Shown: piece by piece, positions 7,453 through 15,372 of the stretch
How positions within the stretch are numbered: the stretch's first letter is position 1
How the letters are laid out: every line of letters begins with the position of its first letter
Source of the DNA: CAILHX01 sp046155285
GTDB taxonomy: Bacteria; Pseudomonadota; Gammaproteobacteria; Burkholderiales; Methylophilaceae
Assembly: GCA_046155285.1 (NCBI GenBank)
Contig: JBJXEA010000020.1
Coordinates: 11,333-75,332 of the forward strand
Length of the DNA: 64,000 bases
Direction: 5' to 3'
Position numbers and translations under genes: made by a program
The notes under the pieces: model-generated
What the model saw: the letters and a program-made list of their open reading frames with translations, nothing else
Database searches by the model: none
What the model was told of the DNA's origin: nothing

Positions 7453-8355
7453 ATGACCTTAAACGAACTTAAATACATTGTCGCCGTCAGCCGCGAGCGC
7501 AATTTTCGCCGCGCTGCCGAGCGTTGCTTTGTCACGCAACCCGCGCTGAGCTTGGCAATACAAAAATTAGAAGAAGAGCTAGGTGTACAAATTTTCGAGC
7601 GTAAAAAGAACGACATCAGCCTCACTACCGTCGGCGAGGCTATCGTCGAGCAAGCCACGCGGGTGCTGGACGAGGCTGACAAGGTTAAACAACTGGCACG
7701 GCAAGGAACAAATCCGCTGGTCGGTGCGTTGCGTCTCGGCGCTATCTATACGGTCGCGCCGTATTTGCTACCGGAGTTGATTCCTTTGCTACGACTTTCC
7801 GCACCAGAAATTCCGTTGGATATAGAAGAAAACACTACCGCGAATCTGGAAATCCAGTTGCGTAACGGCTTGCTGGACGCCGTGATTATCGCGCTTCCGT
7901 TCAATGTGGTTGGCATTGAAACCATGCCGCTCTACGATGAGGCGTTTGTGGTGGCCGTTCCCCATGACCACGCCTGGGCGGATAAAGCCAGCATCAATCC
8001 CGATGATTTAGCGCAACAGAATGTGCTGTTGCTGAATAGCGGCCACTGTTTTAGCAACCAGGTGATGCAGGCGTGCCCGACTTTGTCGCGCAACGGCGAG
8101 ATATTGCAGGGCAATTCGCTGGAAACCGTGCGCAATATGGTTGCCTCCAACTTGGGCATCACCGTGTTGCCGATGAGCGCCACTGGGGAGCGCTATCGCA
8201 GCCCATCGCTCAGCATGATTCCGTTTACAACACCAGTGCCAACGCGGCGTATTGCCTTGGCTTGGCGCAAGAGTTTTAGCCGCAAAGAGGCGACAGAGGT
8301 GATTGCAAGCACAGTGAAACAAATTACTTCGCTAAAGTTTATGCCGATTGCTTAG
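7453..8355 (+). CDS. oxyR: Hydrogen-peroxide-sensing LysR-type regulator OxyR
   Basis: A 300-residue LysR-type activator. The N-terminal helix-turn-helix is canonical for OxyR (RNFRRAAERCFVTQPALSLAIQKLEEELG). The regulatory domain carries both redox cysteines at the same numbers as the E. coli protein: Cys199 in NSGHCFSNQ and Cys208 in MQACPT. These form the peroxide-induced disulfide, so peroxide sensing is well supported. It diverges from a rubredoxin gene and is followed by a glutaredoxin gene, which in other bacteria is the enzyme class that re-reduces OxyR. It therefore probably regulates the rubredoxin/rubrerythrin cluster as well as itself. Confidence 0.93.
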   Translation: MTLNELKYIVAVSRERNFRRAAERCFVTQPALSLAIQKLEEELGVQIFERKKNDISLTTVGEAIVEQATRVLDEADKVKQLARQGTNPLVGALRLGAIYTVAPYLLPELIPLLRLSAPEIPLDIEENTTANLEIQLRNGLLDAVIIALPFNVVGIETMPLYDEAFVVAVPHDHAWADKASINPDDLAQQNVLLLNSGHCFSNQVMQACPTLSRNGEILQGNSLETVRNMVASNLGITVLPMSATGERYRSPSLSMIPFTTPVPTRRIALAWRKSFSRKEATEVIASTVKQITSLKFMPIA

Positions 8356-8382
8356 AATGCGAACTTGATTAGAGGTTAAATT

Positions 8383-8649
8383 ATGTCAGAAATCACCATG
8401 TACTCCACCGCCGTTTGCCCCTACTGTATCAATGCAGAGCGATTATTGACGAGCAAAGGCGTCAAAGACATCCACAAAATCCGCGTAGATTTGCAGCCAG
8501 AACAGCGCGTGGAAATGATGCAACGCACCGGCAAACGCACCGTACCGCAAATCTTCATCGGCGACACCTATGTAGGTGGATTCGATGAGCTTTACGCACT
8601 GGATAGGGCTGGCGGATTAGACCCGTTACTTTCGCGTATTCAAAAGTAG
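8383..8649 (+). CDS. grxC: Glutaredoxin 3 (GrxC type)
   Basis: An 88-residue dithiol glutaredoxin with the CPYC active site (residues 12-15), the TVPQIFIG cis-proline loop and the GGFDEL glutathione-binding turn. It reduces disulfides and mixed glutathione disulfides using glutathione. It starts 27 bases after oxyR and ahead of secB, the common grxC-secB-gpsA order of proteobacteria. The ribosome site (GAGG) lies 9 bases upstream. Confidence 0.95.
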   Translation: MSEITMYSTAVCPYCINAERLLTSKGVKDIHKIRVDLQPEQRVEMMQRTGKRTVPQIFIGDTYVGGFDELYALDRAGGLDPLLSRIQK

Positions 8650-8702
8650 CGTAAGCGGCTAAAATGCCGCCTTTATTTTGATTTATCACTTAGGAAAACA
8701 TC

Positions 8703-9188
8703 ATGGCAGAAGCCGATCAAAACACTCCAGAAGCGCAACAAGAAGCCCCGCAAGCCGTATTCAACATCGAAAAACTCTACGTTAAGGATGCTTCTCTGGA
8801 AATCCCCAACGCGCCACAAGTGTTCACCGTGCGCGAAAATCCACAGATCAACATCGACTTGCAACACAAGAGCAACTCTATCGAAGATGGCATTTTTGAA
8901 GTGACAGTGACGGTGACGGTGACCGCTAAGCTTCAGGAAACGACCGCATTTTTGATCGAAGTCGCACAATCCGGCATTTTCCAAATCCGCAACGTGCCGC
9001 TGGAAGGCTTGGAAGGCATACTCGGCATCACCTGCCCTAACATCCTGTTCCCCTATTTGCGCGAAACAGTTTCTGATATTTCAGTACGCGCAGGTTTCGC
9101 GCCGGTACTGCTCAACCCCATCAACTTTGAAGCGCTGTTTATGCAGCAAAAGCAACAACAAGCGGCGCAGACTGATACCACGCACTGA
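8703..9188 (+). CDS. secB: Protein-export chaperone SecB
   Basis: A 161-residue SecB, the tetrameric cytosolic chaperone that delivers unfolded preproteins to SecA. Conserved blocks are present: FNIEKLYVKDASLEIPNAP near residue 21, the VTVTVTVTAKL strand and the CPNILFPYLRETVSDISVRAGFAPVLLNPINF segment typical of the family. The Gln-rich tail (KQQQAAQ) is variable in relatives. It sits between grxC and gpsA, as in many proteobacteria, with a GGAAAA ribosome site. Confidence 0.96.
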   Translation: MAEADQNTPEAQQEAPQAVFNIEKLYVKDASLEIPNAPQVFTVRENPQINIDLQHKSNSIEDGIFEVTVTVTVTAKLQETTAFLIEVAQSGIFQIRNVPLEGLEGILGITCPNILFPYLRETVSDISVRAGFAPVLLNPINFEALFMQQKQQQAAQTDTTH

Positions 9189-9202
9189 CATGAACCTAGG
9201 CC

Positions 9203-9305
9203 GTCATTCCCGCGTAGGCGGGAATCCAGTCAAAGTTCTACGGAGTTCATTTTATCTATGTCGCCATCATTTACTGGGCTGGATTCCCGCCTACGCGGGA
9301 ATGAC
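9203..9305. repeat. Dispersed palindromic repeat family 1, copy A (103 bp)
   Basis: A 23-bp terminal arm (starting GTCATTCCCGCGTAGGC) and its exact reverse complement bound a 103-bp unit between secB and gpsA. A second 105-bp copy lies at 19076-19180 in the opposite orientation. Besides the arms, the copies share CCAGTCAAA and ACGGAGTTCATT in the same internal positions, so they are copies of one element and not merely independent hairpins. Each arm is itself a small hairpin (CCCGCGTAGGCGGG). Confidence 0.85.
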
Positions 9306-9323
9306 GGTAATGGATAATTTGCG

Positions 9324-10310
9324 ATGAAAATTGCGGTTTTAGGTGCTGGCGCTTGGGGCACAGCTTTAGCGCTGCAAATCGCGCGTGAACACGAGGTGGT
9401 GTTGTGGACGCGCAATACCGAGCACATGGCCGAGATGCAAGCCAGCCACGCCAATCAACGCTATTTGGCAGGCTTTCCGTTCCCAGCATCCATCAAGCTA
9501 GAAGCCAGTTTTGAGTCCGCCATCAATGCGGTGGACTTGATTCTCGCCGCAGTCCCTACCAACGGCCTACGCCAAATTCTGAAAAACATCCGCGCTGCCC
9601 ACTGCACCACCCCCGTGGTGTGGGCGTGCAAAGGTTTGGAAGCTTCCAGCGCCAAGATGCTCTACGAAGTTGCCGCCGAAGAACTTTCGGCTGAAGCCCA
9701 TTGGGGCATCCTTTCTGGCCCCAGCTTTGCCGAAGAAGTCGCCGCTGGCCTGCCCGCTGCGGTGACGGTGGCCTCCAAAGATGCCGACGTGGCACGCGAC
9801 TTCGCCAGTGCTTTCCACGGCGGCAATCTGCGCGTATATCACAGCACTGACGTGATTGGCGTGGCCGTCGGCGGCGCACTCAAAAACGTCATCGCCATCG
9901 CCTCCGGCATCTGCGACGGCATGGGCTGTGGCCTCAACGCACGCGCTGCCTTGCTCACCCGCGGCATGACAGAAATCACACGCTTCGGCGTGGCACTGGG
10001 TGGCAAGGCCGAAACCCTGATGGGTTTAACCGGCGTCGGCGATCTCATCCTCACCGCCACCGGCAGCCTGTCGCGTAACTACAAAGTCGGCATGGCGTTG
10101 GCTAAAGGCAAGACTCTAGAGCAGATTCTGGCCGACTTGGGCCACGTAGCCGAAGGCGTCAGCACTGCGCGGGAAGTGGCTCGCAAAGCCAAAGAACTAG
10201 GCATAGACATGCCGATTACCAACGAAGTGAACCGCGTGTTGTTTGAAGGTTTATCACCCAAGACAGCAGTGGAAAACCTCTTAGGGCGCGAGCAAAAAGC
10301 AGAGCATTGA
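9324..10310 (+). CDS. gpsA: NAD(P)+-dependent glycerol-3-phosphate dehydrogenase
   Basis: A 328-residue GpsA, which reduces dihydroxyacetone phosphate to sn-glycerol 3-phosphate for phospholipid synthesis. The N-terminal dinucleotide-binding motif is VLGAGAWGTALALQIA. WACKGLE, LSGPSFAEEVAAGLPAAV, the catalytic-Lys region GVAVGGALKNVIAIASGICDG and LTGVGDLILT are all present. Length is near the usual ~335. It follows secB, separated only by the family 1 repeat. Confidence 0.97.
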   Translation: MKIAVLGAGAWGTALALQIAREHEVVLWTRNTEHMAEMQASHANQRYLAGFPFPASIKLEASFESAINAVDLILAAVPTNGLRQILKNIRAAHCTTPVVWACKGLEASSAKMLYEVAAEELSAEAHWGILSGPSFAEEVAAGLPAAVTVASKDADVARDFASAFHGGNLRVYHSTDVIGVAVGGALKNVIAIASGICDGMGCGLNARAALLTRGMTEITRFGVALGGKAETLMGLTGVGDLILTATGSLSRNYKVGMALAKGKTLEQILADLGHVAEGVSTAREVARKAKELGIDMPITNEVNRVLFEGLSPKTAVENLLGREQKAEH

Positions 10311-10329
10311 TTTTGCTAGACCAGCCAGC

Positions 10330-10403
10330 GTAGCCTGTATGAAGCATAGCGAAATGCGGGATTTCGCCATAACAGAACAACCCCCGCATTCCATGCGGGC
10401 TAC
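10330..10403. repeat. Inverted repeat of the GTAGCC...GGGCTAC type
   Basis: GTAGCCTGTATGAAGC..AAATGCGGG on the left and CCCGCATTCCATGCGGGCTAC on the right are partly complementary, giving a hairpin of about 74 bases downstream of gpsA. This GTAGCCCG-type element is a widespread intergenic repeat in proteobacteria. The gap 10311-10494 contains nothing else I can support as a gene; it may act as terminator for gpsA and the convergent toxin gene. Confidence 0.5.
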
Positions 10404-10494
10404 TTACTTATCGCCACGGGTGGCGGTAGAGAGGTTGTTGGGGAGGAAGTATGAAGCCCAACAGTTTTGTCTCAAACTGCTGACTAACGAGGGT

Positions 10495-10842
10495 TTATCC
10501 TGCCTCAAACACCGTTACCAAGCAATCCAGTACTTGCTGCACGACCATCTCCGGCGCTTTTTCCACGAATACCGCCTTACGGCTTGCCCAATCCAGCGAC
10601 TTCAATTGGTGGGTGTGAATTGTGCCGTCGGTGCGTAGGCCATACCCCATGAGCGATACCAAAAAACCTGTATTTCGCGCAATTTCCGCCGCACCGCCAG
10701 AAATCGGGCAGACAAAAGCCAAGCGAAATCTTTCGTTAAAAGGTTTAGGTGAAACCACGAGACAGAAGTGATTGCCTTTTAGTTCTTTGCCGCTGGCGGG
10801 GTCGAATTGGAGATGCAGGATGTCACCGCGCTGCGGAATCAT
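10495..10842 (-). CDS. MazF/PemK-family endoribonuclease toxin
   Basis: A 115-residue toxin of the MazF/PemK/ChpB family, which cleave mRNA at short sequences. The N terminus (IPQRGDILHLQFDPASGKELKG) and HFCLVVSPKPFN are family hallmarks, as is the CPISGG loop. The C-terminal HQLKSLDWASRKA carries the conserved L-K-S-x-D-W segment. The start overlaps the antitoxin stop by 4 bases. The pair forms a complete type II module inserted between gpsA and the metal cluster, on the opposite strand from gpsA. Confidence 0.9.
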   Translation of the reverse strand: MIPQRGDILHLQFDPASGKELKGNHFCLVVSPKPFNERFRLAFVCPISGGAAEIARNTGFLVSLMGYGLRTDGTIHTHQLKSLDWASRKAVFVEKAPEMVVQQVLDCLVTVFEAG

Positions 10843-11081
10843 AGTTCGCTGCCGCCTGCGGGCATTTCATCCCAACCTTCCACGCGCTGCAAGCCGTCTG
10901 GTGTTGCGGCCAGTAGTTCTGCCAAATTAAGGCGCGGTCTGCCGGGTTTCAGACGTAGTTCATCACCATTGATTTCCAGGAGCAGTTTAGAGCCTGCGTC
11001 CAGATGATTCTGCTCTGCATAAGATTGCGGGACGGTGATGATGAGTGAGCCGCCGGAGCGGCGTAGTGCGGCGGTGATCAT
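10839..11081 (-). CDS. MazE/ChpS-like antitoxin (AbrB-type swapped hairpin)
   Basis: An 80-residue antitoxin. The N-terminal ~45 residues (RRSGGSLIITVPQSYAEQNHLDAGSKLLLEINGDEL) show the AbrB/MazE swapped-hairpin DNA-binding pattern. The acidic, flexible C terminus would neutralise the downstream MazF-like toxin. An AAGGAG ribosome site precedes the ATG. Upstream, a short palindrome at 11102-11119 is a plausible operator. Confidence 0.88.
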   Translation of the reverse strand: MITAALRRSGGSLIITVPQSYAEQNHLDAGSKLLLEINGDELRLKPGRPRLNLAELLAATPDGLQRVEGWDEMPAGGSEL

Positions 11082-11101
11082 AATGACTCCTTGATTGTAA
11101 A

Positions 11102-11119
11102 GTTATATATTAGTATAAC
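11102..11119. promoter_or_regulatory. Palindrome upstream of the MazEF-like module
   Basis: GTTATA (11102-11107) and TATAAC (11114-11119) form a 6-bp inverted repeat 20 bases upstream of the antitoxin start. It overlaps a TATACT-like -10 hexamer on the minus strand. MazE-type antitoxins repress their own promoter, so this is a likely operator by position. Confidence 0.45.
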
Positions 11120-11123
11120 AAAA

Positions 11124-11516
11124 TCACACCAGCAACGGCGCAACAAACGCAAACCACGCGCCTATCGCAAAAATTCCTACTGAAAACCAATATACCCGCA
11201 GTGAGTTTTTGCGGGTTTTGGCGCAGATTGCGGCGAGGGCAGAGTCGGTGGGGCAAGGGGCGTTTCTGGCTTGCCATTGCAGTATTCCAGCTAGTAATAA
11301 CATGCCGCCCGCCACACCAAACACCAGCGGTTTATGCTCGCTGACCCACACCAATTGCGGTACGACGCTAATCAGGCTGGACAGCGCAGCGCCTGCGCCT
11401 AGAGTCACTAACAGCGCCGGTAGTGCACAGCACAACAGTGTTGAGCCGCTGGTGAATAGCGAGACGAGGTTGGCGCGTTGGCTGGTTTTTAGCGTGCCTA
11501 TCGGTTCTGCGCTCAT
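11124..11516 (-). CDS. MerT-like inner-membrane heavy-metal transport protein
   Basis: A 130-residue membrane protein with three predicted helices (about 22-45, 63-80 and 108-127). The first helix has a vicinal cysteine pair (LLCCALPALLV). The loop after helix 2 has a second pair (Cys 93 and Cys 102, in NAPCPTDSALAAICAK). This topology matches MerT, which hands Hg(II) from periplasmic MerP across the membrane. No merA or merR is visible, so the ligand could be another soft metal. It overlaps the MerP-like gene by 4 bases and is the last gene of the metal cluster. Confidence 0.75.
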   Translation of the reverse strand: MSAEPIGTLKTSQRANLVSLFTSGSTLLCCALPALLVTLGAGAALSSLISVVPQLVWVSEHKPLVFGVAGGMLLLAGILQWQARNAPCPTDSALAAICAKTRKNSLRVYWFSVGIFAIGAWFAFVAPLLV

Positions 11517-11830
11517 TTAGCCCCCGCTTTAATCTCGGCGGCGGTTTTATCCACGATTACCGCACTGGAAACATCGTAGCCCGCGTCTTTAATGATGTTT
11601 TTGAAGTCGTCCATCGCCACGCTTTGGCCGTCTTTCAGTTCCAGCGCTACAACGCGACTTTTTAAATCCACGAATACGGCTTTGGTTTGCGGCAACGCGC
11701 CCAGTTTCTTTTCTATGCCTTTGGCGCAGAACGCACACACCATGCCGTTGACTTCGGCTTTGATGGTGGAGACGGCCAGCACGTTGCCGGAGAAGATGGT
11801 TATAAAGATAATTGCGATAAGTTTTTTCAT
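11513..11830 (-). CDS. Periplasmic heavy-metal-associated (MerP-like) protein
   Basis: A 105-residue exported protein. A signal peptide (about residues 1-19, ending NVLA) precedes an HMA fold whose metal loop is GMVCAFCAKGIEKKL, i.e. the M-x-C-x-x-C motif. The C-terminal half (DDFKNIIKDAGYDVSS) is the conserved second HMA helix. HMA proteins bind Hg(II) or Cu(I) through the two cysteines. Paired with a MerT-like membrane protein by a 4-base overlap, it probably acts as a periplasmic metal scavenger. Confidence 0.88.
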   Translation of the reverse strand: MKKLIAIIFITIFSGNVLAVSTIKAEVNGMVCAFCAKGIEKKLGALPQTKAVFVDLKSRVVALELKDGQSVAMDDFKNIIKDAGYDVSSAVIVDKTAAEIKAGAK

Positions 11831-11857
11831 GATGGCTCCTTAGTTAAAAAACGAAAA

Positions 11858-12505
11858 TCAAAATACGAACATAAAATTGACGCGCGGGGTGCGCTCTTGC
11901 TTGTCGAACGGGTTGGTGATGCCAAACTCTAAAAAATAGTCTTTGTTGATGAACCGCAGTGCTGGCGTAATCTGCGTGCCGGGGTTGAAGTTGCGAGTTT
12001 GTTTGGCTTCGATCACGAACCAAGGCTGGGTCTCATCAAAACCGGTTTCATAGAACGAAAATCCAGCTTGCACCGAGATCATGTCATTGTTGAAATCGGG
12101 CGCTCGCACTAGGCGCAGTTTGCTCAAAAAATACACGCGTGTAGTTTCATAATCAAACTGAATGCTAGGGGTGTAGGCAAAGCCAGAGGCAGCCCCCGTG
12201 GCTTCTCCCAGCCCACCCATAAACCACAAATTCGCCTGTCCGCTAGGCATATTCCAGCGTTTGAGCAGGCCGGTGTAGCTCAGCGCGGCGATGTTGGTGG
12301 GCTTTTCGCCGATGCCGGACATGCGCATCAGCTCCACTCCCACCGCATGGCCGACTTTGGGGGAATAATTCACCATGATTTCCTGTGAATATTCATTAGC
12401 CTCGCCCATCAGCATGGTGCTGTCGGCAAAGCCCATCAGCGCGGCGGCGTGGGTGTTGAATGACGAAAATAATAAACTGCTTAATACCAGTGATTTCGTG
12501 TCCAT
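11858..12505 (-). CDS. Outer-membrane beta-barrel protein of the copper cluster
   Basis: A 215-residue exported protein. The start at 12505 is supported by a GGAG site 7 bases upstream; the longer frame reads into the multicopper oxidase gene. A signal peptide ends near THAAA. The rest alternates polar and aromatic residues in strand-length segments and ends in phenylalanine (NFMFVF), the usual signal for insertion by the BAM complex. It starts one base after the multicopper oxidase stop, so it belongs to that operon. No family assigned with confidence; possibly analogous in role to CopB. Confidence 0.75.
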   Translation of the reverse strand: MDTKSLVLSSLLFSSFNTHAAALMGFADSTMLMGEANEYSQEIMVNYSPKVGHAVGVELMRMSGIGEKPTNIAALSYTGLLKRWNMPSGQANLWFMGGLGEATGAASGFAYTPSIQFDYETTRVYFLSKLRLVRAPDFNNDMISVQAGFSFYETGFDETQPWFVIEAKQTRNFNPGTQITPALRFINKDYFLEFGITNPFDKQERTPRVNFMFVF

Positions 12506-12506
12506 G

Positions 12507-13889
12507 TTAATGCTCCATATGTCCCATAGGTTTGCGAACCGACATTTCCAGGCCTTCCTGCATAGGACTGTCTTCCGGCCTTTCCACCGGCGGCAAATCA
12601 TTCACCACCTCATGCGCCACACTGCCTTTGGGGTGCGGATATGGCCCTGGGTCTTTGTAGTCGTCGCGGCCTAAGCCTTCGCGCACTTTGAGCATGGTGA
12701 ACATGCCGCCCATATCAATCGCGCCGTACTGACCTTTGCCGGTCATCATGGGCAAGGTATTTTCCGGTAGCGGCATGTTCATCATTTCCGACATTTCACT
12801 CATCTCGGACATGCCGGTTTCTCCCATCGCCATGTAATCCGGCAGCAGATTGCCAATTTTTTTCACCAAGTCGCCTTGTTTCACCCCCAGCAAAGTCGGC
12901 ACTTGATGCCCCATGGGGTTCATGGTGTGATGACTCTTGTGACAGTGGAACGCCCAATCGCCTAGCTCATTCGCCACAAACTCAATCGCACGCATCTGGC
13001 CGACGGCCACGTCGGTAGTCACTTCCGGCCAACGTGCGGTGGACGGCACCCAGCCGCCGTCGGTGCCCGTCACTTGAAACTCATGCCCGTGAATATGAAT
13101 CGGGTGGTTGGTCATGGTGAGGTTACCGATGCGGATACGCACCTTGTCATTTTTCCGCACCACCAGCGGATCAATCCCCGGAAAAGCGCGGCTGTTCCAT
13201 GTCCACAGATTGAAGTCCAGCATGGTGTTGATTTTGGGCGTGTAGCTGCCGGGGTCTATGTCATAGGCGTTGAGTAAAAACACAAAATCGCGGTCAACTG
13301 GCATAAATTTAGGATTTTTGGGATGTGTCACCCAACTGCCCATCATGCCCATCGCCATTTGCGTCATTTCGTCGGCGTGGGGGTGATACATAAACGTGCC
13401 CGCGCGTCGCGCGTCAAACTCGTACATAAAAGTTTTGCCGGGCTGAATAGGTGGCTGCGTCACGCCACTCACGCCATCCATGCCGTTGGGCAGACGCTGG
13501 CCGTGCCAATGCACACTGGTGATTTCCGGCAGACGATTGGTGACAAAAATGCGTAGTTTGTCGCCTTCGACAACCTCAATAGTCGGCCCCGGACTTTGCC
13601 CGTTGTAGCCCCACAGATGCGCCTTCATGCCAGGTGCGATTTCGCGCAACACCGGCTCGGCCACCAAGTGAAACTCTTTCACCCCGTTGTTCATACGGAA
13701 CGGCAGACTCCAGCCGTTGAGCGTGACTACCGGGTTGTAAGGTCGTCCGCTGTTGGGATGCAGCGGAGCGTGTGTGTTGGCAGCATCACTGGAAACGATC
13801 TCCGGCAAGGCTGCCATGGCGACTTTGCTCACTGCGGACGCGGCGATTCCCGCACCGGCGAGGCTTAAAAAATTGCGTCTGTTCATCAT
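12507..13889 (-). CDS. Periplasmic multicopper oxidase (CopA/CueO-like)
   Basis: A 460-residue three-domain copper oxidase. The N terminus has a twin-arginine-type signal (NRRNFLSLAGAG). Copper ligands are visible in order: HWHGQRLPNGMDG, MYHPHADE, HPIHIHGHEF and HCHKSHHTMNPM, the last being the full HCHxxxHxxxxM type 1/type 3 site. A methionine-rich insertion near the C terminus contains three tandem MSE triplets, as in Cu(I)-oxidising enzymes. The role is probably oxidation of Cu(I) to less toxic Cu(II); an Fe(II) or Mn(II) substrate cannot be excluded. The start overlaps the stop of the upstream efflux gene (ATGA). Confidence 0.92.
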   Translation of the reverse strand: MMNRRNFLSLAGAGIAASAVSKVAMAALPEIVSSDAANTHAPLHPNSGRPYNPVVTLNGWSLPFRMNNGVKEFHLVAEPVLREIAPGMKAHLWGYNGQSPGPTIEVVEGDKLRIFVTNRLPEITSVHWHGQRLPNGMDGVSGVTQPPIQPGKTFMYEFDARRAGTFMYHPHADEMTQMAMGMMGSWVTHPKNPKFMPVDRDFVFLLNAYDIDPGSYTPKINTMLDFNLWTWNSRAFPGIDPLVVRKNDKVRIRIGNLTMTNHPIHIHGHEFQVTGTDGGWVPSTARWPEVTTDVAVGQMRAIEFVANELGDWAFHCHKSHHTMNPMGHQVPTLLGVKQGDLVKKIGNLLPDYMAMGETGMSEMSEMSEMMNMPLPENTLPMMTGKGQYGAIDMGGMFTMLKVREGLGRDDYKDPGPYPHPKGSVAHEVVNDLPPVERPEDSPMQEGLEMSVRKPMGHMEH

Positions 13890-15238
13890 TGCATGTCCTT
13901 TCCACTGCCTGTGAGCATCATTTGCAGCGCGGTTTCGGCCAGCCAAAATTCGCGCAACGATTCGATATAACTGTTCACGCTCATCACTTGGGTTCTGGCA
14001 TCGACAAACAGCTCAAATGGGCTGATCAACATGCCGTTGTAGCGCAACTGGTTTTCTTGCAGGATTTTTTTACGTAATGGAACAATTTCATCGCGATAGT
14101 GCTTGGCGACGTCATAAGTCGCGCGGTAGCGGCTGTAGGCCTCGCGGATTTCCGACTGCGCGTTGCTGGCGAGTTGTGCGGTGCGATTCACCGCTTGCAT
14201 GTAGATGGCCTCGGCGCGAGCCACGCGCGCGTCACCCCAATCGAACAGCGGCAGCTCGAAGCTCAAATCCAGTCCGTATTTGTAGTTATTGCTGCGGTTG
14301 CCCTCCAGCACCCGCGATGGGCCTAGCTCCAGCACATTAATGAAGCGTGTGGTCTTGGTTAAGCCCAGTTGTTTGGCTAAGGTCTCGGTTTCCAACCGCA
14401 TCGCCCGTAAATCCAAGCGCTGCTCAAAAACGGTTTGCGTATCGAACTCGCTGAAGGTGTCGGGCAAGTCCGGCAGACGTTGTTCCAGCTTGAGTTGATC
14501 CGCAGAAACGCCCAGCAAGCGCGACAGTGCTTCATTGGCGCTCACTTGCTTAGATTTGGCCTGCGCGGCATCCAGCGCTGCATCGGCATAAAAACCCTGC
14601 TCCCGCGCTTGCTCCAGCTTGCTCCAATTGCCCGCTTGCACCATGCGCCGCGCCAATTCCGCGCTGGCTTCGGCGGATTCTTTTACTTGCTCGCTGTAGC
14701 GCACCAGCTCGGTCGCCGCGACTGCGTTGAAATACGCCAGCCTGGTTTGATGCGCCAAGCGCAGCACCTCCGCCGCCACGGCTTGCTTGGTTTGCTCAAC
14801 ATGCTGACGCTCGATTTCCTGCATCTTAGGCATGGTGACGAGCGCAAAAATGTTGAATGTCAGTGCCTGTTCGATGGTGAATTCACCACCGCTTTTGGCG
14901 TAGCGCATATCAAACTTTGGATTGGGCAAACGCCCGGCTTGCACCAAGTCGGCCTCGGAAACTCCCAGCTCATAGAACTTGACTTGCAAGCCCCTGTTGT
15001 TGAGCAGCGCGATTTGCACCGCGCAGTCGGCATCCATGCGCGGTTCTTGTAAAAGCTCGCTGACGCGCGCCGCAACTTCGCTCTGCTCGGCCTCAGTCCT
15101 AGGCCAAACCGCTTGTTGCGGGATGTGTTGCTGTGTTATTTTTTGAACGTCGCCCAAACCCGCGTCTTTCGACAACGTGGCGCAACCGCCGAGCGCCAAG
15201 CTGGCGCTTACCAAACTCAATACAGTGAGATGTTTCAT
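13886..15238 (-). CDS. TolC/CusC-type outer-membrane efflux lipoprotein
   Basis: A 450-residue outer-membrane factor. The signal ends in a lipobox (LALGGC, lipidated Cys19), and the remainder shows the two repeated OEP domains rich in long Ala/Gln/Glu helices. Start 15238 has a GGAGG site 6 bases upstream. Family members form the outer-membrane channel of RND efflux systems such as Cus. No RND pump or membrane-fusion protein is in the cluster, so it must work with partners encoded elsewhere or function differently. It is the first of four overlapping or adjacent genes with the multicopper oxidase. Confidence 0.88.
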   Translation of the reverse strand: MKHLTVLSLVSASLALGGCATLSKDAGLGDVQKITQQHIPQQAVWPRTEAEQSEVAARVSELLQEPRMDADCAVQIALLNNRGLQVKFYELGVSEADLVQAGRLPNPKFDMRYAKSGGEFTIEQALTFNIFALVTMPKMQEIERQHVEQTKQAVAAEVLRLAHQTRLAYFNAVAATELVRYSEQVKESAEASAELARRMVQAGNWSKLEQAREQGFYADAALDAAQAKSKQVSANEALSRLLGVSADQLKLEQRLPDLPDTFSEFDTQTVFEQRLDLRAMRLETETLAKQLGLTKTTRFINVLELGPSRVLEGNRSNNYKYGLDLSFELPLFDWGDARVARAEAIYMQAVNRTAQLASNAQSEIREAYSRYRATYDVAKHYRDEIVPLRKKILQENQLRYNGMLISPFELFVDARTQVMSVNSYIESLREFWLAETALQMMLTGSGKDMQ

Positions 15239-15249
15239 ACAAACCTCCA

Positions 15250-15366
15250 AGGAGCTTCTAGTTAAGCTCCCTCCTCCTAACAGGGGGAGGGTGGGGGGGT
15301 TGAATAGGTGCAAATTTGCACCATCTCACCCCCATCCTAGCCTTCACCCTCAAAGGGGAAGGGACG
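15250..15366. repeat. C/G-rich palindromic intergenic repeat
   Basis: CTCCCTCCTCCTAACAGGGGGAGGG on the left and CACCCCCATCC..TTCACCCTCAAAGGGGAAGGG on the right make two G/C-rich hairpins around a short GCAAATTTGC palindrome. It lies between the Cys-rich exported gene and the efflux gene and may attenuate read-through. The sequence type (CCCTC..CCCTCTCCCC) is a common dispersed repeat. Confidence 0.55.
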
Positions 15367-15372
15367 ATTGGC

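Noticed and set aside
11124..11830. A complete mercury-resistance (mer) operon
   Set aside because: No merR or merA; only T- and P-like proteins are present, embedded in a copper-type cluster.
14435..15052. 205-codon open frame opposite the efflux lipoprotein gene
   Set aside because: Antisense shadow of a full-length TolC-type gene; no ribosome site or family resemblance.
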